Positions 1 to 5,571 of a stretch of 5,571 nt of DNA are shown piece after piece. How positions within the stretch are numbered: position 1 is the first letter of the stretch; the number at the start of each line of letters is the position of its first letter. Under the pieces are notes generated by a model. The model ran no database searches, was not told the origin of the DNA, and worked only from the letters and a program-made list of their open reading frames with translations. The position numbers and the translations under genes were made by a program. The DNA comes from Nitrososphaerales archaeon (GTDB lineage Archaea; Thermoproteota; Nitrososphaeria; Nitrososphaerales; Nitrososphaeraceae), in NCBI GenBank assembly GCA_029237515.1, contig JARBAV010000104.1, positions 1 through 5,571 of the forward strand, given 5' to 3'.

Positions 1-251
1 AGCTTCTCTGCCAAATGTACCGATTGAATACGATTGCTTCAACCTGAAGAAACATACTATCCTATGCTCAGCTTTAACTGTTATTGTAAAAACTCTCTGA
101 TATATTTATGAAATGTCCCTTCTTATTGCCAATATGTCGCCTGTGAGATAGACGGTCAGTCAAATAGGAGTATTCCTTTGACATAAGTATTTGACTATAT
201 AATGATGATTGAAGAATATGAATATATTTCTATTTATGATGGAACTCTCTA
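1..251. other. Leading non-coding stretch, no gene supported
   Basis: I see no convincing gene here. Plus frame 2 is open from the left edge to a TGA at 98-100 (32 codons), so the extreme 3' end of an upstream gene cannot be excluded, but the peptide matches nothing I know. A 12-residue ORF at 108-146 starts MKCPF, which resembles a zinc-ribbon start, but it ends at once. No tRNA-like B box or strong terminator was found. The stretch is AT-rich and its right end carries TATA-like elements ahead of the first gene. Confidence 0.5.
196..229 (+). promoter_or_regulatory. TATA-like promoter elements before the CxxC protein
   Basis: Two archaeal TATA-like boxes are visible: TATATAA at 196-202 and ATATATTT at 222-229. 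The second is centred about 26 bases before the TTG at 252, the spacing expected for a leaderless archaeal transcript starting at or next to the start codon. The first would instead give a leader of roughly 25-30 bases with only a weak GGA (241-243) as ribosome binding site. Which box is used cannot be decided from sequence alone. Confidence 0.4.
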
Positions 252-455
252 TTGATCATAAGGAATACTGATCCATACAAGTTAAAGAAATGCATATCTT
301 GCAAGAACCCAATTCCATTAAATACCAAATATTTTACTATGTCCCTATCCCTGCAACATGTTTGCTTAGCCTGTGCAGATAGAGAAATTCCTAAACTAAT
401 CCAAAATCTTCAGCAGGATCTACGAAAAATCAAGGAAGAATTGAAGAGTAGCTAA
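252..455 (+). CDS. Small CxxC/CxxC zinc-ribbon-like protein, function unknown
   Basis: This is a 67-residue protein with four cysteines in two pairs: CISC (C14, C17) and CLAC (C38, C41), separated by 20 residues. The pattern suggests one structural zinc site of zinc-ribbon or treble-clef type. Residues about 44-65 form a charged, probably coiled-coil helix rich in Lys, Glu and Gln. There is no signal peptide or membrane segment. The start is uncertain: the frame is open only from 240 (TGA at 237-239), it has no ATG before residue 30, and TTG at 252 is the best start that keeps both CxxC pairs. The gene ends 48 bases before the OGG glycosylase on the same strand, and no clear promoter lies between, so the two may be co-transcribed. 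I do not recognise a family. Tiny zinc-binding proteins like this are common in archaea and often bind nucleic acid or protein. That the gene is real rests on the cysteine pattern and the promoter spacing. Confidence 0.6.
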   Translation: MIIRNTDPYKLKKCISCKNPIPLNTKYFTMSLSLQHVCLACADREIPKLIQNLQQDLRKIKEELKSS

Positions 456-503
456 TATCACATGAAGCGTTCAGGTTTACCTGTATTTGGAAATTAGAGT
501 CAA

Positions 504-1406
504 ATGTCAATAAGTGTCGATTATTTTAATCCAGAGTTGACAATCAATAGTGGACAGATGTTCTTATGGCAAAAAATAAGGGATGCGTGGTATGGAATTC
601 ACAACGATCGTGTGTTAAAACTTTCAATCGAGGAACAGCCTAATGATCTAGATAACAGTCCTATAAAATATGAATCGTTTCCTGAGAATCGCGGATGGGA
701 AAAGAAGTTGTTTAGAATGGATGATGATATTGATAAGATACTCAATACAATTTCATTTGACCCCCTCGTACATAATGCGATAATGAGATTTGGTGGCCTT
801 CGAGTCATGAGACAGGACCCTATACAGTGTATGTTTTCGTTCCTATGTGCTAGTAATATTAATATTCAGCGAATTCGCAAGATTCTCTTTAATTTATGTA
901 AGCAATTTGGAAAAAAAATTACCGTGAATGGCGACCAGTTTTTTACCTTTCCATCGCCAAGAGATCTCCATAAAGCGAAGATATCAGAATTGGTAACTTG
1001 CGGCACAGGATACAGAGCAAAGTCAATCAAAATGCTTGCAACCACGATACTCAATGGGGAGATCGTTCCTGGAGAACTTACTAGAATGAAATACGAAGAT
1101 GCAAAACGAGCTCTACTGGGCATACATGGAATAGGAGACAAGACTGCAGATTGCATTCTCTTATTCTCACTTGAGAAATTGGAAGCATTTCCCATTGACA
1201 CATGGATTGCGAGAATAATATCTCATACTTACGAACTTCCTGTGGGTATGAAAAAGACGAGAACTAATGGCCATAACCATCATCTTAGTCATCAGCAGTA
1301 TCGAAATCTGTCTAGTCGCATGAGGATGCATTTTGGTATATACGCAGGGTATGCCCAACAGTATCTATACTACTACAGTAGACATACAGCTGGAAGAAAG
1401 TGGTAA
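504..1406 (+). CDS. ogg: 8-oxoguanine DNA glycosylase/AP lyase, OGG1 type
   Basis: This base-excision-repair enzyme removes 8-oxoguanine opposite cytosine and nicks the abasic site by beta-elimination. It has 300 residues, with an N-terminal OGG domain (about 1-100) followed by the helix-hairpin-helix glycosylase fold, so it is OGG1-like rather than the shorter archaeal OGG2 or AGOG. The HhH-GPD motif lies at about 204-235 (LLGIHGIGDKTADC, then FPIDTW), giving catalytic Lys213 and Asp232, the equivalents of human K249 and D268. Aligning by eye to human OGG1, other key residues are also kept: G17 in SGQ (G42), N118 (N149), R123 (R154), Y170 and R171 (Y203, R204), C217 (C253) and Q285 (Q315). 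Y289 replaces F319 and W234 replaces H270. ATG 504 is the first possible start, since an in-frame TAG lies at 495-497; the upstream ribosome site is weak. It lies 48 bases after the small CxxC gene and may share its transcript. Function is known for the family; activity here is inferred. Confidence 0.95.
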   Translation: MSISVDYFNPELTINSGQMFLWQKIRDAWYGIHNDRVLKLSIEEQPNDLDNSPIKYESFPENRGWEKKLFRMDDDIDKILNTISFDPLVHNAIMRFGGLRVMRQDPIQCMFSFLCASNINIQRIRKILFNLCKQFGKKITVNGDQFFTFPSPRDLHKAKISELVTCGTGYRAKSIKMLATTILNGEIVPGELTRMKYEDAKRALLGIHGIGDKTADCILLFSLEKLEAFPIDTWIARIISHTYELPVGMKKTRTNGHNHHLSHQQYRNLSSRMRMHFGIYAGYAQQYLYYYSRHTAGRKW

Positions 1407-1509
1407 GGATCTCAAGAGAAAATAGCGTATAATGCTTGAATGTTGAGAGAAAAATCGCGTTACATTAACTTGTGGGTCTGAGGCCTATTCCTAGCCACAC
1501 TATGCAAAT

Positions 1510-1542
1510 CCTCAAAAACTTGAGGCGGCAAGGAGGTCCTTG
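1510..1542. repeat. Two adjacent short inverted repeats
   Basis: CCTCAA (1510-1515) and TTGAGG (1520-1525) form a perfect 6-bp stem with a 4-base loop. Three bases later, CAAGGA (1529-1534) and TCCTTG (1537-1542) form a second perfect palindrome, which as RNA would fold with 5 pairs and a 4-base loop. A weaker pair, TGTGG (1471-1475) and CCACA (1495-1499), lies just upstream. The block sits about 100 bases after the glycosylase stop and 30-60 bases before the TATA box of the next gene. It could be a regulator-binding site, a transcript-end structure or chance. The centre of the second palindrome contains GGAGGT, but no suitable start lies 5-10 bases downstream. Confidence 0.45.
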
Positions 1543-1570
1543 ACACCGTTATTGAATAATGTCTCAATCC

Positions 1571-1591
1571 TTTATATTGTGATTCATATAC
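1571..1591 (+). promoter_or_regulatory. Archaeal TATA box region for the 517-residue gene
   Basis: TTTATATT at 1571-1578, preceded by C, is close to the archaeal TATA consensus. It would place transcription start near 1600, leaving a leader of about 16 bases with only a weak purine stretch before ATG 1617. A second TATA-like sequence, TCATATAC at 1583-1590, is about 30 bases before the ATG and would give a nearly leaderless transcript. The first is the better match by sequence. Confidence 0.5.
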
Positions 1592-1616
1592 AAGATGATA
1601 GAAAGAGTAGAATTGC

Positions 1617-3170
1617 ATGGATACGAAAAATGAATCCCAATCAAATTTGTTCGATAACTATACTAAAGAAGAGAACAATGGACGGTATTTGTACGGAGAT
1701 TATACACCATTTGAAGAGAAGAAGAATATTATCCATGTCTTGAAGGATTTTGTAGCAACTTCTGCAAATATAATTGAGATTCATAAAAATGTAGGCACCC
1801 TCCGATTCGTTTTGGAGAATGTTGATGTTTTTCAGGATGAGATTATAAGAAAGATCGGGAATTTGCAAAACTCAGTCGAATCTTCATTAGACGTATTTCA
1901 TACCAAGTATCATGAGAAAATCGTGAGCTCATCTGACGTCAAGAAAGAAGCTGAATCTTCCTTCTTTCGCATGAGAGCTCCGCTGATAAACTCAATTGGC
2001 GATATTGAAAAGCAATTTACAAAGTACGCCAATGAATACAGAGAAGAAATACAGGAGAGGATCATCGGGTCATACAATAATGCTATTACTCTACTTCAGA
2101 TGTGGCTTTCAAAGGATGAATATAATTTGCCTGATACTCTCCTCGAAAGGCGGAACAAAATATTGATTGCGAAAATAGACAAAGATCCTTATTCATATAC
2201 TATCTCTTCTGCAAATGAGATCATCGGCATCAGCAACACAGATTCAACTAGCATAGAAGGTGATAAGATTAACGGTCTTGAGAACCTGCCTGCATCTACA
2301 TTTTCGTACCATTTCACTATTGACTCTAAGTTTTCTGAGTTTTGGAAGCATAGGAGAAAAATATCCGATCTAGGCGTAGACGATCTGTTGATCCCAATCG
2401 GATTCAAGAAATCAATATCAGAAAAACTACGACGGTCTTTCGGGCTTGGATCGAGCCAAGAAGAGCCTCAAGACTCGTCTGAAAGAGAGGTCGAATATGT
2501 CCATGCAAATAATCTATACATAACTTACATCAAGATGCATAGTGGCAAGGCTTTAACTGTCAGGCTCTCAGGAGATCCTTCGAAGATTGACGAAAAATCA
2601 GTCGAGCTAGAATACAATCTACCTGACTTGATACCAAAAGAGAAAGGTGTCAAGAGTATTAATAGTAGTACTACCATCGATTACTACAAAGAACTCGTAT
2701 CGGAAGGCAAATTGCCTAGAATTGATTACCTTGACAAGGATGAACGAAGAAAAATAGATTTGACTCAAAAAGAGTTTCAAGAAGGGACAGATACCCTCAA
2801 ACTCGTAATGATGGGAAAAATGTTAGCAGATAGAATAAGTGAGATCTCGAATATATCTGTAGTATCACCTCACATGAAACTAGACTCGATCAGGGTAGGA
2901 GATAAGGAAGGCATTGTGAGCTCAAATGATTCAACCAAGACACTACTATATTACGAAGATATTGTAATGTCTTTTCTCGAACTTGTTGCAGTGGGATTTT
3001 CGCCTTTGATCCAACGAATTTCCAATAAGAGCCCAGTAAAGGGAGAATTAATTTTGAGGTACGAAACTGAACAAAAAGAAAGAAAGGAGTATGTCTTGCG
3101 AACCGAGGAGCTAAGTGCACCTTTGTCACATGAAGATGGTAGAAGGATACTAGAGAGACTCAAACTTTAG
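1617..3170 (+). CDS. Uncharacterised 517-residue soluble protein, cysteine-free
   Basis: I do not recognise a family. The ATG at 1617 is the first possible start because an in-frame TAG lies at 1608-1610. After a polar N-terminus (1-32), residues about 33-185 look almost wholly helical and charged, with spaced hydrophobics compatible with a helical bundle or coiled coil. A mixed region follows, with strand-like stretches near 228-236 and 296-333. An acidic, Ser/Glu-rich probable linker lies at 277-292. Further helices fit about 381-412 and 442-468, then a strand-turn-strand (475-495) and a closing helix (504-516). I see no Walker A, HhH, zinc site, signal peptide or membrane segment, and no cysteine at all in 517 residues. 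The long uninterrupted frame, the promoter before it and the sensible amino-acid composition support a real gene. It stands alone, with 210 bases before it and a convergent gene after it, so its neighbours give no clue to function. A lineage-specific archaeal structural or regulatory protein is possible, but no function can be given. Confidence 0.85.
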   Translation: MDTKNESQSNLFDNYTKEENNGRYLYGDYTPFEEKKNIIHVLKDFVATSANIIEIHKNVGTLRFVLENVDVFQDEIIRKIGNLQNSVESSLDVFHTKYHEKIVSSSDVKKEAESSFFRMRAPLINSIGDIEKQFTKYANEYREEIQERIIGSYNNAITLLQMWLSKDEYNLPDTLLERRNKILIAKIDKDPYSYTISSANEIIGISNTDSTSIEGDKINGLENLPASTFSYHFTIDSKFSEFWKHRRKISDLGVDDLLIPIGFKKSISEKLRRSFGLGSSQEEPQDSSEREVEYVHANNLYITYIKMHSGKALTVRLSGDPSKIDEKSVELEYNLPDLIPKEKGVKSINSSTTIDYYKELVSEGKLPRIDYLDKDERRKIDLTQKEFQEGTDTLKLVMMGKMLADRISEISNISVVSPHMKLDSIRVGDKEGIVSSNDSTKTLLYYEDIVMSFLELVAVGFSPLIQRISNKSPVKGELILRYETEQKERKEYVLRTEELSAPLSHEDGRRILERLKL

Positions 3171-3195
3171 TTCTTATAGTACGGCCCAGGGCATA

Positions 3196-3201
3196 TTTTT
3201 T
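3196..3201 (+). terminator. U-tract terminator candidate after the 517-residue gene
   Basis: A run of six T (3196-3201) lies about 25 bases after the TAG at 3168-3170. Archaeal RNA polymerase commonly stops at U-rich tracts without needing a hairpin. It is the longest T run in the convergent spacer on this strand. Confidence 0.45.
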
Positions 3202-3272
3202 CTGTAACGTCAGTAAGAATAATGGATTATCTAGGGCGCGTATAGAGTGATGTTGCAAATACGAACGTTTGT

Positions 3273-3291
3273 AAACAACAAATTTTCAAAA
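3273..3291 (-). terminator. U-rich terminator candidate for the minus operon
   Basis: Read on the minus strand, several T tracts (TTTT at 3288-3291, TTT at 3280-3282 and more just beyond) begin 20 bases after the TGA of the MoaD-E1 gene. This fits an archaeal U-tract terminator in the convergent spacer. No strong hairpin is present. Confidence 0.35.
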
Positions 3292-3310
3292 CTTAATTAC
3301 ATCTCAGGCA

Positions 3311-4696
3311 TCAATTTCTTGCGATCGTGCCATCCACAAATGTCCTGTAAATCTTGAGTGCATCAGTTTCGCTAGTTGCTCCAACAATGGTAGCTGCTCC
3401 GCTGGTAAGGATACTGATTGATACATTCCCTTCGACCCCACTGCCTGAGGCTGTTATTCCTAAATTTCCACGGGATGTCACATCATACCCAAGATGCTCG
3501 GCATTTTTTACTATCATGGAAAGACTTATGGATGAGAGTCCAAATGGCGCAACTGTATAAGTTCTCTTACCCCTATCTCGCCCACAAAGCTCCTCAACAA
3601 ATAATTGATCTCCTGAAACTGCCTTAGCATCGAGTGACTTTGACAAACTAGCAGCGGAGCCACAGGATGGACAAGCTTCTTGTCTTAACATTTGTACCTT
3701 CTCCATCGTCAAATCATTTAGATCTATATATAGCAGCTTATCGACCAATGAAGGCTTTTGACCAGTGATTATTTTAACGGCTTCTGATACCTGAGATCCC
3801 GCAACTAAGTAAAGTATCGATGGATGAACACCTTCTGTACTACAAGTAGGCATATCTTCCTCTTCTAATTCAGGGAACATACACCGTAGACATGCTGATT
3901 CGCCAGGGAGAATCGTACATACTGAACCAAGCATCCCCAACGCCCCAGCATAAATGAACGGTATCTTTTGCTTTATACATGCATCATTCAATGCATATCT
4001 TGCGTCTACGCTATCAAGCGCATCAATAACTATGTCTGCCCCCTTCACTAGGCTCTCTGCGTTATATCTTGTAACAGAGATTGGTATTGCCTCAATCTTG
4101 GCGGTTAGATTTAATTTCTGCAAGCGCTCAGCAGCTACTTCAACTTTTACTTTGCCGATATCATCCTCATTATACAAATGCTGTCTGTGAAGATTAGAAA
4201 TTTCGATAACATCCCTGTCTATTATTCTGAGTTTACCCACACCCATAGCACTAAGCATTGTTGTGACAGGATTGCCTATTCCGCCGACTCCGACCACGCA
4301 TACAGTAGCCTTCCTTAGTTTTTCCATCCCAGTGAAACCAATTTCTTCGAGCATGATCTGCCTTGAATATCGCTGCATATCCTTCCCAGAAAACTGTTCA
4401 TCTCCTTCTCGGTCTCCTCCTCCTGCGACTGCAGGGAGTATGTAAATTGTGTCATCTTTGTTTAATGCTGTGGCCATACCATCGCTACTGAATCTTATGT
4501 TCTTTCCATTTAGGTAGATATTGATCAATGAACGTGGTTTACCATTAAGATCAAATACTCTTCTCTTGAAATCTTCGCCCATTGTTTGTGACACTTTTTG
4601 AAATGCGTCGCTCAAACTTTCAGCTTCGATGGGCAATTTACGCTCTCCTCCACCTTTGTTTAGGACCGACGGAATTACAAATTCTATTTGAACCAT
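3311..4696 (-). CDS. MoaD/ThiS ubiquitin-like domain fused to MoeB/ThiF E1-like enzyme
   Basis: This 461-residue fusion carries both partners of a sulfur-carrier or ubiquitin-like activation pair. Residues 1-94 are a MoaD/SAMP-like beta-grasp domain: INIYLNGKNIRF at 58-69 is its core, and it ends in PAVAGGG (88-94), like the C-terminal Gly-Gly of MoaD. A short acidic linker (95-104) leads to the ThiF/MoeB/HesA adenylyltransferase, about 107-345. Visible there are YSRQ (110-113), the nucleotide loop GVGGIG (136-141), D160, NLHRQ (168-172), K184 and D228. A candidate acceptor cysteine is C285 in PTCSTEG, and a structural zinc site is formed by C269/C272 and C342/C345. Residues about 367-457 (ELCGRDRG onward, with a strand-turn-strand-helix end) match the extension found on many ThiF proteins. 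Family chemistry is ATP-dependent adenylation of a carrier's terminal glycine, for thiocarboxylate formation or protein conjugation. Here the Gly-Gly is internal, so the carrier must be cleaved out, serve only as a docking domain, or leave a separate carrier as the true substrate. It is the second gene after thrC, 28 bases downstream, with its own Shine-Dalgarno. Confidence 0.93.
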   Translation of the reverse strand: MVQIEFVIPSVLNKGGGERKLPIEAESLSDAFQKVSQTMGEDFKRRVFDLNGKPRSLINIYLNGKNIRFSSDGMATALNKDDTIYILPAVAGGGDREGDEQFSGKDMQRYSRQIMLEEIGFTGMEKLRKATVCVVGVGGIGNPVTTMLSAMGVGKLRIIDRDVIEISNLHRQHLYNEDDIGKVKVEVAAERLQKLNLTAKIEAIPISVTRYNAESLVKGADIVIDALDSVDARYALNDACIKQKIPFIYAGALGMLGSVCTILPGESACLRCMFPELEEEDMPTCSTEGVHPSILYLVAGSQVSEAVKIITGQKPSLVDKLLYIDLNDLTMEKVQMLRQEACPSCGSAASLSKSLDAKAVSGDQLFVEELCGRDRGKRTYTVAPFGLSSISLSMIVKNAEHLGYDVTSRGNLGITASGSGVEGNVSISILTSGAATIVGATSETDALKIYRTFVDGTIARN

Positions 4697-4706
4697 AATC
4701 TCTGTT

Positions 4707-4714
4707 TCAGCTCC
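4707..4714 (-). promoter_or_regulatory. Shine-Dalgarno of the MoaD-E1 gene
   Basis: On the minus strand the 28-base gap after thrC contains GGAGCTGA, which matches GGAGGTGA at 7 of 8 bases and lies 10 bases before the ATG at 4694-4696. This supports the chosen start and internal translation from a shared thrC transcript. It contrasts with the weak or absent sites before the plus-strand genes. Confidence 0.6.
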
Positions 4715-4724
4715 AATCTTTAGT

Positions 4725-5571
4725 TCATCTAATTAGCGCCGATACTACCTGTATATCTGGCTTTACAGCATCTGGTTTTGGAAGTACGTCCACAATTGCT
4801 TCAGTCGCTTTAAGTCCATTACCTGTAACATAACACACAATATTTTCGTCCTTATCAATCCTGCCATCCTGAAATAACTTTTTAAGCGCTGCTACAGATA
4901 CGCCGCCAGCCGGTTCTGTAAAAATCCCCTCGGTCTTTGCAAGAGCCAGAATACCATTCACAATCTCTTCGTCTGTGACCTCCTCTGCAATACCATTATA
5001 CTGAGCAAGACGTCTAAGTACATATAATCCATCGCCTGGGTCGCCGATCGCCAGACTTTTTGCTATCGTTTCAGGCTTTTCTACTGGCCTGACTTCATTG
5101 CTCTTGCTTTTAAAAGCGTCGACTATTGGTGCACAACCGTGTGGTTGAGCTGCAATAATTTTCATTTTTGACACATCACCTATCAACCCCAAGTTTTCGA
5201 GCTCCTCAAATCCCTTACAAACTGCGTTGAGCATGGCTCCACTACCTACCGGGATTATAAGAGTATCTGGAACTTGCCAGCCTAGTTGTTCCGCAACTTC
5301 GAAGGCAAGTGTCTTTGAGCCTTCAACATAGTATGGTCGCATATTGATATTGACTATCCCAATACCTTTGGAGTCACCAATTACAGATGCAACCCTGTTG
5401 GCGTCATCATACGTGCCGTCTACTGCAACAAATTCTGCACCATATGACAATGCTTGAGAGATTTTTACTCTTTCAATATCAGAGGGTGCAAAAATAAAGC
5501 ATGGCAACTTTGCCTTGGCAGCATGTGCAGCTGTTGCCGAAGCTAGATTTCCAGTAGATGCACAACCGACT
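4725..5571 (-). CDS. thrC: Threonine synthase, 5' end cut by window edge
   Basis: This PLP-dependent fold-type II enzyme converts O-phosphohomoserine to threonine in the cytoplasm. The frame is open to the right edge, so the N-terminal part, including the PLP lysine, is missing; 281 residues are visible. The first ones contain CASTGNLASATAAHAAK, the conserved substrate/PLP-contact segment of threonine synthases. Numbering from the edge, a glycine-rich phosphate-binding loop PVGSGA lies at 107-112, followed by KGFEEL and QPHGCAPIVDAF, typical of archaeal ThrC. TEPAGG is at 218-223 and VTGNGLK at 248-254. A TTG at 5505-5507 is an internal Leu codon, not the start. It is the first visible gene of the minus-strand operon with the MoaD-E1 fusion 28 bases downstream; any promoter is outside the window. 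The motifs fit threonine synthase better than cysteine synthase, although use of O-phosphohomoserine with another nucleophile cannot be ruled out from sequence. Confidence 0.95.
   Translation of the reverse strand, partial: VGCASTGNLASATAAHAAKAKLPCFIFAPSDIERVKISQALSYGAEFVAVDGTYDDANRVASVIGDSKGIGIVNINMRPYYVEGSKTLAFEVAEQLGWQVPDTLIIPVGSGAMLNAVCKGFEELENLGLIGDVSKMKIIAAQPHGCAPIVDAFKSKSNEVRPVEKPETIAKSLAIGDPGDGLYVLRRLAQYNGIAEEVTDEEIVNGILALAKTEGIFTEPAGGVSVAALKKLFQDGRIDKDENIVCYVTGNGLKATEAIVDVLPKPDAVKPDIQVVSALIR

Noticed and set aside
2..100. Open frame from the left edge to TGA, possibly the 3' end of an upstream gene
   Set aside because: Thirty-two codons in AT-rich DNA occur by chance, and the peptide has no recognisable motif; it can only be settled with sequence to the left.
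108..146. Mini-ORF starting MKCPF, resembling a zinc-ribbon N-terminus
   Set aside because: It ends after 12 residues, has only two cysteines and no continuation in any frame that restores a ribbon.
472..483. Inverted repeat CAGGT-TT-ACCTG before the glycosylase gene
   Set aside because: Five-base arms are expected by chance at this length, and no promoter element lies in register with it.
1407..1616. Hidden tRNA or integration site in the glycosylase to orphan-gene gap
   Set aside because: No B-box-like GTTCRANNC, acceptor stem pairing or direct repeats could be found on either strand.
1540..1743. 67-codon plus-strand frame starting TTG behind GGAGGT and overlapping the 517-residue gene
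   Set aside because: The GGAGGT is only 2 bases from the TTG, too close to act, and the frame runs 127 bases into the larger gene in another phase with no recognisable motif.
1923..2930. GTGAGCTCA occurring twice in the 517-residue gene, encoding similar IVSS(S/N)D segments
   Set aside because: The match is 9 bases and six residues with no similarity around it, so an internal duplication is not supported.
5505..5507. TTG as a possible start of threonine synthase
   Set aside because: The frame continues upstream to the window edge and encodes the conserved ThrC segment CASTGN, so this codon is an internal leucine.

Overview
The window looks archaeal, most likely from a Nitrososphaeria/Thaumarchaeota-type genome of fairly low GC. 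This is an inference from several traits: TATA-like boxes about 25-30 bases ahead of starts, weak or missing ribosome binding sites on most genes, a eukaryote-like OGG1 glycosylase, and a MoaD-MoeB/ThiF fusion beside an archaeal-style threonine synthase. No rRNA, tRNA, CRISPR array, transposase or phage gene is visible.

Layout. Positions 1-251 hold no convincing gene, only TATA-like elements near 196-229. Two plus-strand genes follow: a 67-residue protein with two CxxC pairs (252-455) and an 8-oxoguanine DNA glycosylase/AP lyase (504-1406) with its active-site and base-recognition residues present. A 210-base gap (1407-1616) carries two back-to-back inverted repeats (1510-1542) and a good archaeal TATA box (about 1571). 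Next is a 517-residue, cysteine-free soluble protein (1617-3170) that I cannot assign to a family. A 140-base convergent spacer (3171-3310) with U-tract terminator candidates separates it from a minus-strand operon. In transcription order that operon is threonine synthase (thrC, 4725 to beyond 5571, 5' end cut by the window) and then, 28 bases later behind a good Shine-Dalgarno sequence, a 461-residue protein. That protein joins a MoaD/ThiS ubiquitin-like domain to an E1-like MoeB/ThiF adenylyltransferase and its C-terminal extension (3311-4696).

How the genes may work together. The plus-strand pair probably serves repair of oxidised guanine; the role of the small CxxC protein is unknown. The minus-strand operon is the most interesting part. 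It links a fold-type II PLP enzyme acting on O-phosphohomoserine with a sulfur-carrier/activating-enzyme fusion. This resembles the Mycobacterium tuberculosis CysM-CysO-Mec system, in which a MoaD-like thiocarboxylate feeds sulfur to a PLP enzyme. The fused carrier has its Gly-Gly buried inside the polypeptide, so it needs either cleavage or a non-carrier role. A link to sulfur amino-acid synthesis is a hypothesis. Separate roles in threonine synthesis and in tRNA thiolation, molybdopterin or protein modification remain equally possible.
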